Shown here: positions 53,947-63,175 of the stretch, one piece after another
Position numbering within the stretch: the stretch's first letter is position 1
Layout: each line of letters starts with the position of its first letter
DNA from: Paenibacillus rigui
Lineage (GTDB): Bacteria > Bacillota > Bacilli > Paenibacillales > NBRC-103111
DNA: 64,000 nucleotides
Assembly: GCF_002234615.1 (NCBI RefSeq)
Contig: NZ_NMQW01000049.1
Location: 1 to 64,000 of the forward strand
Reading direction: 5' to 3'
The notes under the pieces: model-generated
Database searches by the model: none
The model's input: the letters and a program-made list of their open reading frames with translations, nothing else
Told to the model about the DNA's origin: nothing
Translations under genes and position numbers: made by a program

Positions 53947-54179
53947 GCCAGATCACCTCTAGAGTTATTTTAAGAGAAATGGAAAAAGGAAAATGCAGTG
54001 AATATATTTAACGAAAGCCTTGTGCTTTCTTTTTAAGTATAGGGTATGGAAGGGTTGTAGGTTTCTTTTGGATTGCTGTGGTGGGAAAGATAAAATATTC
54101 TTCCCATTGAGACTCCCCTAGGGAATCAAAAGAGTCTGTAAAGAAATAAACTCTGGATTCTCAAATCTACAAATACTCC

Positions 54180-54536
54180 CTATGCTTTATATGTTTCTGA
54201 TTTAATAAAATTATCTACTAAAAATTTATCATTATTACTTAGCCCATCAACGAGTTCATTAAACTTAATTTTTGCATCCTCATTATCAATAAGAGATAGT
54301 GTAGCTATAGCAACATGTCCGAACTGCCATGGTCCAATAAATTTATTATCTGTTATAAGTTCTCCAAGTTCAGCTAGCCTTTCTACAATTCTTAAATCAC
54401 AATAATTTCTTTCAATCAACTTAAACATTGCCATAGCAACAACCCTTAAATTTTTAGCTTCTAAGCATACTATTAAATCTTCATTTTTTATCTTATCAGT
54501 TTTAATCTCTTCTGCTAATTCAGCTATTGAAGCCAT
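54180..54536 (-). CDS. Candidate immunity protein of the degraded Rhs locus
   Basis: This 118-residue, mostly helical acidic protein is encoded 25 nt after the toxin tip of the second rhs gene. Repeated two-helix units (LEAKNLRVVAMAMFKLIERNY, LRIVERLAELGEL, FGHVAIATLSLI) resemble HEAT-like immunity proteins. ATG 54536 follows GAAGGGACG; the frame is open to 54614, overlapping the toxin end. The family is not recognised; the role is inferred from position. Confidence 0.6.
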   Translation of the reverse strand: MASIAELAEEIKTDKIKNEDLIVCLEAKNLRVVAMAMFKLIERNYCDLRIVERLAELGELITDNKFIGPWQFGHVAIATLSLIDNEDAKIKFNELVDGLSNNDKFLVDNFIKSETYKA

Positions 54537-54561
54537 AGTAAATCGTCCCTTCAAAATATTC

Positions 54562-55264
54562 TTATTCGTTAATAGGCCCATATGTATCCAAAATATACTG
54601 TTTCTCCGCTTCAAAGTTCTTCTGAAGTCGTTCTGCTATATTATCCAGCCCTAACCTTTTAGCTTCATTAATTTCAATTGTATATGCTTTATGCTCATCT
54701 ACAATTCTCCCTTCCCAATCCTGATATGATTCGGCGGCTGAAGGGAACCCTTTTGATTTAGCATCCTCATAGTGGCTATATTCATGTCTTAAAGCTTCAG
54801 GATCTATAAGAATCTGACCTGGTTCTCCTTTTTTAATGGCCCATACCCCATTGCACCTTCTCGATAAACCACCTCAACCCCATTTTCCTCCATATCCATG
54901 ATTAGGTTGTTCCATTCTTCTGGATGCGATTTTGAACCAGCACCAAATGCATCTCTAAATGGATCTGCAGGATTATCAATATGAGTTATTTTTTTTGCGT
55001 TTTCTATAGCGACATCATTTTCATCTTTTGAAGTCCCTTCAGACGCAGAAATTTCTTCAGATACCCTTTGGGCACTATCCATCTCAGCCATATCTTGTTG
55101 CTCTTGCAATAGCGCTTGTTCGTAATAAGTAGCATCGCCCACACTTACTTTCTCTTCAGTTCCACCATCGTTTGAATATACAACATCAGGGGATTCTTGT
55201 TGAGGAGTAGGATCCGCGATAACAATAGGCTCTTGTGCATTTGCCGGTTGCGTTAAAGTTGTCC
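54562..55264 (-). pseudogene. Rhs toxin tip with HEXXH metallopeptidase motif, frameshifted
   Basis: Downstream of the rhs stop at 55253 a shifted frame (-1 in a TTT run near 55258) continues the protein: TQPANAQEPIVIADPT, DATYYEQALLQEQQDMAEM, DNPADPFRDAFGAGSK. A second one-base loss near 54838 shifts it again to KKGEPGQILIDPEALRHEYSHYEDAKS and on to a stop at 54562. HEYSH fits the zincin motif HEXXH, with DEHKAYTIEINEA downstream that could supply a third ligand. As written the tip is not fused to the core. A sequencing error at either site would restore it. Confidence 0.65.
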
Positions 55265-57643
55265 ATTGTAATTATCCTGAGTTTGAATCAAGGGTTCGGG
55301 TTTTACAATATTAATTGGTGTCACTTGAATACTAGGTCCTGAAATATGAAACGGTGTAACGAGAAGTCCGCCTTTTCGAGCTGCACCAATAACAATTTTC
55401 CCTATTTTTCCCAATATACTACTTTCTTCTCCATTTGTAGATTCCTGCGATGTTGGTTTGTAGGAACTAGAAGACTCATCAAAAAATCCTGATGTTATTT
55501 CAATTGAAGCAATTCTCACTAAATGTTTCTTATTTTCTTTATTCCCTAATATCATCAAATAATCATTCAACATATCAATAGTCGTTGGAAGACTTGACTT
55601 CAACAAACTGCTAAACTCCCTATCCCTTGCATTCCCGTAACTCACTGCGCTATTTCCTTGGGAAATTACAGAGCTGCCTTTAACACCGAAAACAACATCC
55701 GCCGCTTTACTCATCATCTTTTGAATCTCTTTAGAGATAGACTTAGCTTTCTCAGCAGCTTGTGAGCTGCCCCCACCACGACTTGATCTGGACGAGCCAC
55801 TTGATGAACTACTACTATTCCCAGTAACATAGTCAACAACTGCTTTCACCACAGCTCCTACTACAATAGACGTCAAAATACTGCTGAGTACCGAATGCCC
55901 ACTAGGATCAATATACATAATCGGATTGTTATGCCCATACGTATACAGGTTCAAGCTAAGTGGGTTGGTATCCTCGCCCCAGTAGCTATCCTGGGACATG
56001 AATCGCCCTGTGTAGGGGTCATAGTAACGTGCTCTCAGATAGTACAGCCCGGTTTCCACATCCATGAACTCTCCTGCATACCGGATTGCATTGGTATACC
56101 CTGTCTCAACAGTCAAGGTCGGGTTGCCGAACACGTCATAGTCATACTGGTTCTCGACCTCTCCTGCAGCACTTACCGTTTGCACCACATCGCCGTGACC
56201 GTTGTAGAGATAGTATGAAAGCTTATCCGAGCTGTCTGCTCGGGCGATATAGTTAATCCCTCGCACATAGCGGACGATCATCTGATCGGATGCATCGGTT
56301 TCTAGAACGACGTGCTGACGGTCATAGAGATAATTCGTGACTTTCTCCGCATAATTGTCCTTGGAGCTGCGTACAACCTTCTTCGTTCTAAGACCGTCCC
56401 CATTGTACGTATAATCGACAGTGACACGTTCTCCGGCCTTGAGCTTCTCCATCTGCTTCAATTGGTTGAAGCCATCATAGGTGCTGTTGACCTTCTCAAT
56501 CAACGTATTCAATTCGTCGGTCACGTTGTCGCCATACGGATTGCCGCCTGTAACCTGCCTCATGCTCCGGTTATGCGGATGAATGTAGCCTACCTTCTGG
56601 CGAATTTGGTTTCCATTCTCATCATACTGGTAGCTGGTCGTCTTCTCCAGCAGCTCCGTGCCCGCTTCATCATACATAGCCTCGACAAGCTTCAGCAGCT
56701 CGTTCGTGTTGGAGTAGACATACTCACTCTTCTTGACCTTGTACTGCACCTCGACTTTGGTGTTCGGGTCGAAGTATCCGCTCGGTTGGACTGAGGTATA
56801 CGTCTCGTTCAGCGTCTGACGATTGCCCGATCCGTCGTAGGCATACACGGTCGTTTTACCTGGCGCCTCGACCTTGGCAATCCGTCCTGCAGCATCGTAT
56901 GTATAGCTGTAGGATGAGATGACATCTCCATTCGGCTTGTGGTTGGTCAAAGTCACCACACGATTATTTCGATCAAAGGAGTACTCTTCCTTGACGCCTC
57001 CCTCGTAGGAGATCGCTTGACGGTTCCCGTTCTCATCGTAGCTGTAGGTCGTGGTGTGACCCTTGAATACAACGGTTTCCATCCGGTTGGACTTGTCATA
57101 GGTGTAGGTCGTCGCCGCTCCCGTTTTGTCTATGACAGATTCGATGTTACCTGCCGCGTCATAGGTGTAGGAGATCTGAACAGCGCCATCTCTGCTTATA
57201 TTCAACAGTTGATTCTTCTTATCATACGTATAGCTGCTGGTCCCGCTGTCATCGGACATGGTCAGGCGGTTACCCGCTTCATCATAGGAATAGCTGAGCG
57301 CATCTCCGGTTTCTTTGACTTGCTTGTTCAGCAGCAGGTTGCGGCTGTCGTAAGTGTATGCGATATGATGATCCATGCGATCGGTAATCCCAGTGACATT
57401 CCCGGCAAGATCATATTGGTAACGGATCGACAGACTCGCTGCGTTCGTCGCTGCCTGCATCCACCCGAAAGCGCCATAACCGTACTGGGTCACTTTGCCC
57501 CGTCCATCGGTCATGTACAATTCCCGCTGCCGTCCAGAGCCAGAGGCGTTCTTCTCCTCAAGCCGGTTATTAGCATCATATTTCAGAGCAATATTTCCCT
57601 GCTTCGGTAGATTACAGCACCTTCCCAAGACTATCATAATCAT
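55253..57643 (-). CDS. Rhs/YD-repeat core protein, truncated at the N-terminus
   Basis: The 796-residue product has YD repeats (YDKKNQLLN, YTYDKSNRMETVV) and the RHS core (YYLYNGHGDVVQTV, YYLRARYYDPYTGRFMSQDSYW, NPIMYIDPSGH). A hydrophobic patch (LSSILTSIVVGAVVKAVVDYV), a Ser-rich linker and a variable region ending DNYNGQL follow. It lacks a signal peptide and N-terminal domains. The upstream frames still show a broken repeat (YDYDSLGKVL then a stop near 57645). A terminator at 57762-57805 separates it from upstream genes. It is probably an orphan Rhs tip cassette and not expressed as a secreted toxin. Confidence 0.75.
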   Translation of the reverse strand: MIMIVLGRCCNLPKQGNIALKYDANNRLEEKNASGSGRQRELYMTDGRGKVTQYGYGAFGWMQAATNAASLSIRYQYDLAGNVTGITDRMDHHIAYTYDSRNLLLNKQVKETGDALSYSYDEAGNRLTMSDDSGTSSYTYDKKNQLLNISRDGAVQISYTYDAAGNIESVIDKTGAATTYTYDKSNRMETVVFKGHTTTYSYDENGNRQAISYEGGVKEEYSFDRNNRVVTLTNHKPNGDVISSYSYTYDAAGRIAKVEAPGKTTVYAYDGSGNRQTLNETYTSVQPSGYFDPNTKVEVQYKVKKSEYVYSNTNELLKLVEAMYDEAGTELLEKTTSYQYDENGNQIRQKVGYIHPHNRSMRQVTGGNPYGDNVTDELNTLIEKVNSTYDGFNQLKQMEKLKAGERVTVDYTYNGDGLRTKKVVRSSKDNYAEKVTNYLYDRQHVVLETDASDQMIVRYVRGINYIARADSSDKLSYYLYNGHGDVVQTVSAAGEVENQYDYDVFGNPTLTVETGYTNAIRYAGEFMDVETGLYYLRARYYDPYTGRFMSQDSYWGEDTNPLSLNLYTYGHNNPIMYIDPSGHSVLSSILTSIVVGAVVKAVVDYVTGNSSSSSSGSSRSSRGGGSSQAAEKAKSISKEIQKMMSKAADVVFGVKGSSVISQGNSAVSYGNARDREFSSLLKSSLPTTIDMLNDYLMILGNKENKKHLVRIASIEITSGFFDESSSSYKPTSQESTNGEESSILGKIGKIVIGAARKGGLLVTPFHISGPSIQVTPINIVKPEPLIQTQDNYNGQL

Positions 57644-57761
57644 AAATCGTGCCCTTGGAGAAAGTTATGGTCGTAGCAAGGCCGTTTGACTGGTCGGCAA
57701 TTTACTTTAGTAAAAAGAAACGATCACCCTATCCGTTGAATGATGAGTTCATTCTCCCCCA

Positions 57762-57805
57762 TTAAAAAACAACCTTGAGAGGCATGAATCCAATCAAGGT
57801 TGTTT
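57762..57805 (-). terminator. Intrinsic terminator after the 57813 gene
   Basis: AAACAACCTTGA and TCAAGGTTGTTT are 12-bp arms. On the minus strand they are followed by TTTTTT overlapping the arm end. Confidence 0.85.
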
Positions 57806-57812
57806 AAAATTA

Positions 57813-58211
57813 TCACTTAAACATATTTGTCATATCATCCCATTCTACGGTCGTTGGGAAATCCTCGCCTTCCAAAAATGATTTGAATAAAAGGATTACC
57901 GTTTCCAAGTTCATTACTTGATTAGTTTGAACTTCAACCAATGAACCCGATATTATGATCTTCATTGTTCCCGAACTAGCGGAATCCTTTTGTATTGCTT
58001 TCCTATGGGTAAAGTCACTGCTTGAAAAATATTTTCTGACCTCTACTGTAAATTTTATGGGGCCACCACCCACTTGCATGTAACTACCATCTTCTTTTTC
58101 TAAAATAGCATAGGAATTTGAAGAGCCATCAATGGTTCTTAAATGATTTTCCAGGTCATTTTTTTTTATTTTTTTATAATGGACTCCATTTTCTGATTCA
58201 AAAATCATCAT
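57813..58211 (-). CDS. Small protein of unknown family, candidate immunity protein
   Basis: This 132-residue protein of mixed alpha/beta pattern (ENGVHYKKIKKNDLENHL, AILEKEDGSYMQVGGG, FTVEVRKYFSSSDFTHR, then FKSFLEGEDFPTTVEWDDM) overlaps the stop of the upstream gene by one base, so the two are coupled. The location beside a degraded rhs gene suggests an orphan immunity gene. I do not recognise the family. Confidence 0.55.
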   Translation of the reverse strand: MMIFESENGVHYKKIKKNDLENHLRTIDGSSNSYAILEKEDGSYMQVGGGPIKFTVEVRKYFSSSDFTHRKAIQKDSASSGTMKIIISGSLVEVQTNQVMNLETVILLFKSFLEGEDFPTTVEWDDMTNMFK

Positions 58212-58846
58212 TACCCCCGAGTAGTTGAGTCCTGCTTTAGTTGGTTTATCGTATTTATGCTTTTTTCAATTATTGAATCCGAGGGCCTGCCCGCATCCCA
58301 ATTCAGTAAGAGAGTTATCGCTTTGTCATACTCGCTTCTTAAACAGTATCCGGCAGCTAAGCTCCACCTATAACCATGACCATTGAGTGTAATTCTCGGG
58401 TCAACCGCTTCATATCCTTTAATTAGACTGTTTAAGTTGGAGAAATCGTTCCAAAAGGGCTCTGCGCTCTTCTGAATTTGGTTCGTAATGGTCTCAACAA
58501 GACCAGATAGATCCGAAGTTAAAGAAAGTGGCCATTCAATAAATTCTCTTTTAGATTGAAGATTCCCAATATTCGCCGCGGCAGTGGGCCAACCTCTTTT
58601 GTAGTCTTCCCCTTTGAGGGTGAAGGTCATCTTTTCGAGATTTTCAAATCTAATGTTGGGTAACGCCGAAACATATCCAGCTTCTTGACCTCTTATTCGA
58701 CGTAAATCCAAATTTAATTCCTGGGTACACTCTTTCAGTTGTTTTTTAAATGTCTCTTTCTTTTTAAGGTCAAAGCCCATCTCTTGAAGGAATGGACTGA
58801 GGCCTTTGATTAAAGCATTGTATACATGATCTATTTTTTGGAACAT
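58211..58846 (-). CDS. DUF4304-like protein, candidate immunity protein
   Basis: The 211-residue protein begins FQKIDHVYNALIKGLSPFLQEMGFDLKKKETF, resembling the DUF4304 start (helix followed by GFKKKG-like turn). A helical C-terminal region (HGYRWSLAAGYCLRSEYDKAITLLLNWD) could be a TPR-like pair. DUF4304 proteins are frequent in toxin-immunity loci. GGAGTGAT lies before the ATG. It is coupled to 57813. Confidence 0.6.
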   Translation of the reverse strand: MFQKIDHVYNALIKGLSPFLQEMGFDLKKKETFKKQLKECTQELNLDLRRIRGQEAGYVSALPNIRFENLEKMTFTLKGEDYKRGWPTAAANIGNLQSKREFIEWPLSLTSDLSGLVETITNQIQKSAEPFWNDFSNLNSLIKGYEAVDPRITLNGHGYRWSLAAGYCLRSEYDKAITLLLNWDAGRPSDSIIEKSINTINQLKQDSTTRG

Positions 58847-58910
58847 GGAAAGATATCACTCCTAATCTTCATCCAGTAAGTTCGATAGATTCCTTAGCGA
58901 ATCAAAAAGT

Positions 58911-59309
58911 TTATTCAATAGTCCAACGCAATTGTATACTCCCATTGGACATATCATTTCCAGTTAATTCAATTTGATATTCCCCATCCATTTCGGTAAA
59001 AATAGTCACCCGGCTTCCTTTTCTGGATATTTCAACAAACCTATTATTTGGATTAATAACAGTGAAACCAATACCTCCATCCCCATAGTAAGTATACTCG
59101 ATATTAATATGTTGCCCTTTCTTGGCAAGGATGGGTATTCGTTGTTTACCATCAAAATAACTGTACGTATACTCTACATAATTATTATATTTAAACTCAG
59201 ACCAATTCTTTTTCTTGTCGATAAATTTAGGGTGAAAAATGAGTACGTACAATAAACATACAAAAATAATTAAAATTACCCCCAGAACTACTAACACTTT
59301 TTTGATCAT
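58911..59309 (-). CDS. Membrane-anchored small protein of unknown function
   Basis: The 132-residue protein has one N-terminal membrane helix (KKVLVVLGVILIIFVCLLYVLI) and an external beta-rich domain of about 100 residues (IPILAKKGQHINIEYTY, IELTGNDMSNGSIQLRW). No family is recognised. The AT-rich gene lies 64 bp upstream of the DUF4304-like gene and may be in its operon. An extracytoplasmic protector is one possibility (inference). Confidence 0.55.
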   Translation of the reverse strand: MIKKVLVVLGVILIIFVCLLYVLIFHPKFIDKKKNWSEFKYNNYVEYTYSYFDGKQRIPILAKKGQHINIEYTYYGDGGIGFTVINPNNRFVEISRKGSRVTIFTEMDGEYQIELTGNDMSNGSIQLRWTIE

Positions 59310-59540
59310 AGTTCGCTCCTACTAATTACTTTGAGTGCATAGAAAATTTATCGAAAATATCATGCTCATTGTTGAGAGATGAATCGATTAACACATGATC
59401 CTTTTAAAATATGTTGAAAGATGCGAGTCTTGGGTCACTTATCACCTTTTTGTCATCATCCCCCGTTATTCAGGATAATAATTGTCCATACTGGTTGGTG
59501 CAACCGGTACGACTTTTCAGCTGGAGAGGATAGTGGAACG

Positions 59541-60686
59541 ATGAGAACTACGGGGCTTTGGTCGGAGCGATTCAAGCTGCTGCTATTTAACAACAAATTT
59601 ATAAGCTTTTTGTTCATTTTACTGCTTGTCGGACTCAATATTCTCGTACTCACGAAGATTAAATTCATTTTCACGCCGCTGCTTGTTCTGGTCAAAACAG
59701 TCCTGCTGCCGATTATCCTGACCGGCGTCCTGTACTACCTGCTTAATCCGATCGTTGATTTTCTACAGGCTCGAAAGGTACGACGCGTCTACTCCATTCT
59801 GGTGCTATATATCCTCATTATCGCTATATTGGCGCTGGCCATCGGTACGGTCATCCCGCTCATCAAGGAGCAAGTGATCGGTCTTGTCCAAAATATCCCC
59901 GCTTACAGCGAAACCCTGAACCTGCAGCTGGAGCGCTGGTTCGGCAGCAATTTATTTAACCAGCTTCGAAATACGGTCGATCTTAACACCGACGATCTGA
60001 TGACCACCATTTCTTCGCGCTTGACGACGATGCTGAATCACACCTGGTCCAGCCTGAGCGGGTTTCTGGGCATCCTCACGGAAACGATTCTCGCCATTGC
60101 GACAGTGCCGTTAATTTTGTTTTATTTGCTGATCGACGGCAGGCTGCTGCCTCCTTACATCCTGTCGTTTCTGCCCATTGCCATGCGGAACACAACATAC
60201 CGGGTGATGGAAGAAATGAGCCACCAGATCAGCTCGTACATCCGAGGCCAGATCATCGTCAGCTTCTGCATCGGGTTCCTGCTGTTTATCGGATATAACG
60301 TGATCGGCCTGGAATATTCCCTCGTATTGGCCGTGATTGCGGCCTGCACAAGCATTGTCCCTTACTTGGGGCCCGTTATCGCCATCACCCCGGCCTTGAT
60401 CGTAGCAAGCGTCACTTCACCGGTCATGCTGCTCAAAATGGTCGTCATTTGGACCCTCGTTCAAATTACCGAGGGCAAGTTCATTTCCCCGCAAATTATG
60501 GGCAAGTCGCTGCACATTCATCCGGTAACGATTATTTTTGTGATTTTGACGGCAGGCAACTTGTTCGGCCTTGTCGGCATCATCCTGGCCGTACCCGGCT
60601 ATGCGGTGCTGAAGGTCGTCGCATCCCACCTGTTCCGGTGGTTCAAGAAAAGCTCGGGCTTGTACGAGGTCGCAAAGCCTGAATAA
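59541..60686 (+). CDS. AI-2E family transporter (PerM/YtvI-like)
   Basis: The 381-residue membrane protein has about seven or eight hydrophobic segments and the family landmarks [12 protein letters not shown], a central soluble part ([15 protein letters not shown]), and the conserved C-terminal [17 protein letters not shown] and [20 protein letters not shown]. Members export AI-2 or act as cation antiporters. ATG 59541 follows GGAGAGGAT; the frame is open to 59421 in untypical sequence. Confidence 0.85.
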   Translation: MRTTGLWSERFKLLLFNNKFISFLFILLLVGLNILVLTKIKFIFTPLLVLVKTVLLPIILTGVLYYLLNPIVDFLQARKVRRVYSILVLYILIIAILALAIGTVIPLIKEQVIGLVQNIPAYSETLNLQLERWFGSNLFNQLRNTVDLNTDDLMTTISSRLTTMLNHTWSSLSGFLGILTETILAIATVPLILFYLLIDGRLLPPYILSFLPIAMRNTTYRVMEEMSHQISSYIRGQIIVSFCIGFLLFIGYNVIGLEYSLVLAVIAACTSIVPYLGPVIAITPALIVASVTSPVMLLKMVVIWTLVQITEGKFISPQIMGKSLHIHPVTIIFVILTAGNLFGLVGIILAVPGYAVLKVVASHLFRWFKKSSGLYEVAKPE

Positions 60687-60713
60687 CCGGAGCGCAGCCG
60701 GGCAAAGTCATAA

Positions 60714-60782
60714 CCACCGGCTTAGCCAGTGGCTTCCATCAGCCCTATAAGGGCATGGTACAAGCACGCGCCTCAAAGGCGC
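60714..60782. repeat. Cluster of three hairpins, IS200/IS605-end-like
   Basis: Three hairpins follow within 69 bp: CCAC-C-GGCTTAGCC-A-GTGG (60714-60732), GCCCTATAAGGGC (60742-60754) and GCGCCTCAAAGGCGC (60768-60782). Such a run resembles from memory the end region or guide-RNA region of IS200/IS605 elements. No TnpA or TnpB gene is nearby, so this would be a remnant. Confidence 0.45.
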
Positions 60783-60821
60783 ACTGAAGATCTGCCAACC
60801 GCGTTACTTTCACAGGCTAGA

Positions 60822-61000
60822 GGCTGTCCCAAAAGTAAACTTTTGAACAGCTTCAACTACAAAATAGGATGGCATATAGAATAAACCAAGGAGCTAAGCG
60901 GCCTGTTCATGCTTAGCTCCTTTGTATTTGGCATCAACGGCTGCTTTCTTCAGCAGATTATGGGCAAGCGAAAGCCACCCGACCTCCGCTTGAGGGGATG
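60822..61000 (-). pseudogene. IS1182-like transposase C-terminal remnant
   Basis: The end-like sequence GGCTGTCCCAAAAGT starts at 60823. On the minus strand the frame reads VGWLSLAHNLLKKAAVDAKYKG and stops at 60894, like the last residues of IS1182-type transposases. The rest is missing. 61001-61154 holds no gene. Confidence 0.6.
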
Positions 61001-61154
61001 CGCTGGATCAAGATTGCCACGCCAGGTTGCGTCTGCGAAGTGGGCATCCTAGAGATCAGCCGCCTGTGCGAAGCAATCCGATAGGGCCTAACACTCTAAG
61101 CGAATAATTAGGCTTGCAATTTTTGTAAAGAGGAAGTATCTTAAACATACATCG

Positions 61155-61180
61155 AGTACTGATAAAACGAAATTAGTACT
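61155..61180. promoter_or_regulatory. Paired palindromes, candidate TetR operator
   Basis: AGTACT occurs at 61155-61160 and 61175-61180, 20 bp centre to centre (about two helical turns), 30 bp before the tetR start. TetR proteins commonly autoregulate from such sites. Confidence 0.4.
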
Positions 61181-61210
61181 TAAGGTTTCATCCAAGAAGG
61201 AGTTTGTACA

Positions 61211-61807
61211 ATGTATGAAGCTAGGACAAAGCGGAGAATCGTTGATTACGCCACAAAGAAGTTTTTCACATTCGGATTCTCCAAGATATCGACGGATCAA
61301 ATGGCCAACGATCTGGGCATGAGCAAAGCGACTTTGTACAAATACTTTCCGAAGAAGGAGGCGCTGCTGGAAGAAGTGATATCCCATTTCGCCCTAGAGC
61401 AAATGCGGGATATCGAACGGATTGCGTCCGACCCCGAGCTTGAATTCAAGCAAAAGATTGAGAGGTTTATGTTCGTGTCCGGGAAACGGCTCAGCACGGT
61501 GAGAAAAGAAGCGGTGCAAGACATCCAGCGATCTGTGCCTGAAATGTATGAACGCCTAATGGAATTCCGCAAAAGTGTTATTTTGAAAAAGCTGAGCGAG
61601 CTCTTTCAACAAGGCGTGCAAAAGGGGTTGTTCCGCAAAGATATAGATCAGACTTTCGTGGCGAGCGTCATCCTGGCAGCGGTCGAGTCTTTGACGGATC
61701 CTGAACATTTATCCCATTCCACCTACACTTACGAAACGGTGTTTCAAAATATACTGATACTGATTCTAGAAGGGAATATGGTCCAGGAAAGGGACGATGC
61801 GGAATGA
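61211..61807 (+). CDS. TetR-family transcriptional regulator
   Basis: The 198-residue protein has an N-terminal HTH (about 7-55: FSKISTDQMANDLGMSKATLYKYFPKKEALLEEVI) and a helical ligand domain. AGAAGGAG lies before the ATG. It overlaps the next gene by 4 bp (ATGA), so regulator and flavoenzyme are translated together and the regulator likely controls its own operon. Confidence 0.92.
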   Translation: MYEARTKRRIVDYATKKFFTFGFSKISTDQMANDLGMSKATLYKYFPKKEALLEEVISHFALEQMRDIERIASDPELEFKQKIERFMFVSGKRLSTVRKEAVQDIQRSVPEMYERLMEFRKSVILKKLSELFQQGVQKGLFRKDIDQTFVASVILAAVESLTDPEHLSHSTYTYETVFQNILILILEGNMVQERDDAE

Positions 61808-63015
61808 AAACTTTGGAAACGGACGTTTGTATTGTGGGCGGCGGCCCGGCAGGCATGCTTCTCGCACTGTTGCTGGCGAAGATGAATATTCGTGTTCACG
61901 TGTTGGAGAAGCAGAAGAACTTCGACCGTGAATACCGCGGCGAGATTTTGCAGCCTCGTTTCCTACAAATGCTTGAGCAGCTTAATCTCAAAGAGTATGT
62001 TGAACGGTTTCCTCATGAAAAGCTGAAACAAGGCGCTTTCTACGTCCGCGACCGTCAAATCGGATCCATCAATTTTCAAAATGTTCATCGGAACAGCCCC
62101 TACGCCATCTCCATGCCGCAACCAGTCCTACTGCAAGCCCTGTATGAGAAAGCCGCCCAATACCCCTCTTTCGAAATGTCATTTCATTCCTCCGTACAGA
62201 AAGTGATTATGGAGGATGGCACAGTCAAAGGCGTAACCGTCAAGTCCGGAGACGAGGAGCTCGACATTCGAGCTAAAATTACCGTCGGAGCCGACGGCCG
62301 TTTTTCGACATTGCGCCGGTTAATGAATTTTGCCTTCGAGTATGAACAATACAATATGGACTTGATTTGGTTTACGATCGAACATCCCGAGCACTGGGAG
62401 CGTATGCTGCGGTTTCAGATTTCGAACGGTCCGACCTGCATCATGGGCTCCAAATACGGAAATCGGCTGCAGGTGGGAATCGCTTTTAAGAGAGAGGAAT
62501 GGGAAACGATCAAGCAGCAAGGCATTGAGGCCTTTAAAGAAACGATTGTCCGTATTCATCCTTATTTCAAAGAATTCGCTGGCTCGTTAACGGATTTCAA
62601 GCCGTTTACTCCGTTGCAGTCGAAGCTGTTTATGGTCAAACAATGGGCTAAAGACGGGTGCATTCTCATTGGCGATGCGGCCCATTGCGCTACGCCGATA
62701 GGCGCCGTAGGAGTCTCCCTTTCTTGTGCAACTGCCGTTATCGCTGCGGATGTGATCGTTAAAGCGTTCCAAGAGAACGATTTCTCCACCGAAATGCTGA
62801 ATCAAGTACAAACGATGCGCGAGCCGGAAATCAGAAAAATTCATGCGTTTCAGAAGAAGATCGAGAATGTCATGGTGGATTCTCCGTTCCTGCGGAAAAT
62901 GAGGCCAATCGCAATTACTCTGCTGGCAAAAACCCCGTTGTTTGCCAAAATTCAAAAAAGAATGCTTCTGATGCCGACACCTTTGCCGATTCATCCGCAG
63001 TTATCGTTCGAATAA
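61804..63015 (+). CDS. FAD-dependent monooxygenase (aromatic hydroxylase-like)
   Basis: The 403-residue protein is a group A flavoprotein monooxygenase: N-terminal GGGPAGMLLALLLAKM (dinucleotide fold), RGEILQPRFLQML, the GADGRFSTLRR (DG) motif, and GDAAHCATPIGAVGVSLS (GD motif). It should hydroxylate an aromatic or polyketide-like substrate using NAD(P)H and oxygen. Pairing with TetR suggests induction by a xenobiotic or antibiotic; the substrate is unknown. Confidence 0.88.
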   Translation: MKTLETDVCIVGGGPAGMLLALLLAKMNIRVHVLEKQKNFDREYRGEILQPRFLQMLEQLNLKEYVERFPHEKLKQGAFYVRDRQIGSINFQNVHRNSPYAISMPQPVLLQALYEKAAQYPSFEMSFHSSVQKVIMEDGTVKGVTVKSGDEELDIRAKITVGADGRFSTLRRLMNFAFEYEQYNMDLIWFTIEHPEHWERMLRFQISNGPTCIMGSKYGNRLQVGIAFKREEWETIKQQGIEAFKETIVRIHPYFKEFAGSLTDFKPFTPLQSKLFMVKQWAKDGCILIGDAAHCATPIGAVGVSLSCATAVIAADVIVKAFQENDFSTEMLNQVQTMREPEIRKIHAFQKKIENVMVDSPFLRKMRPIAITLLAKTPLFAKIQKRMLLMPTPLPIHPQLSFE

Positions 63016-63175
63016 TGGTCTGAAGTGGAGTAATTAGGAGAGGCTCCAAGCCTCAGCCTTCAGCCGCAGCTCCCGGTATCCGGCTCCCGACACCGCCCAG
63101 CCTCCACTTAAGCGTGGAAGCAGCGCGTACGCTGCAGCTTTGCTTACGGGTCCCGCTGCCCCGGACTGTACCTTT

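Noticed and set aside
55895-57610. Plus-strand open frames opposite the second rhs gene
   Set aside because: Same antisense pattern as in the first rhs gene; no supporting signals.
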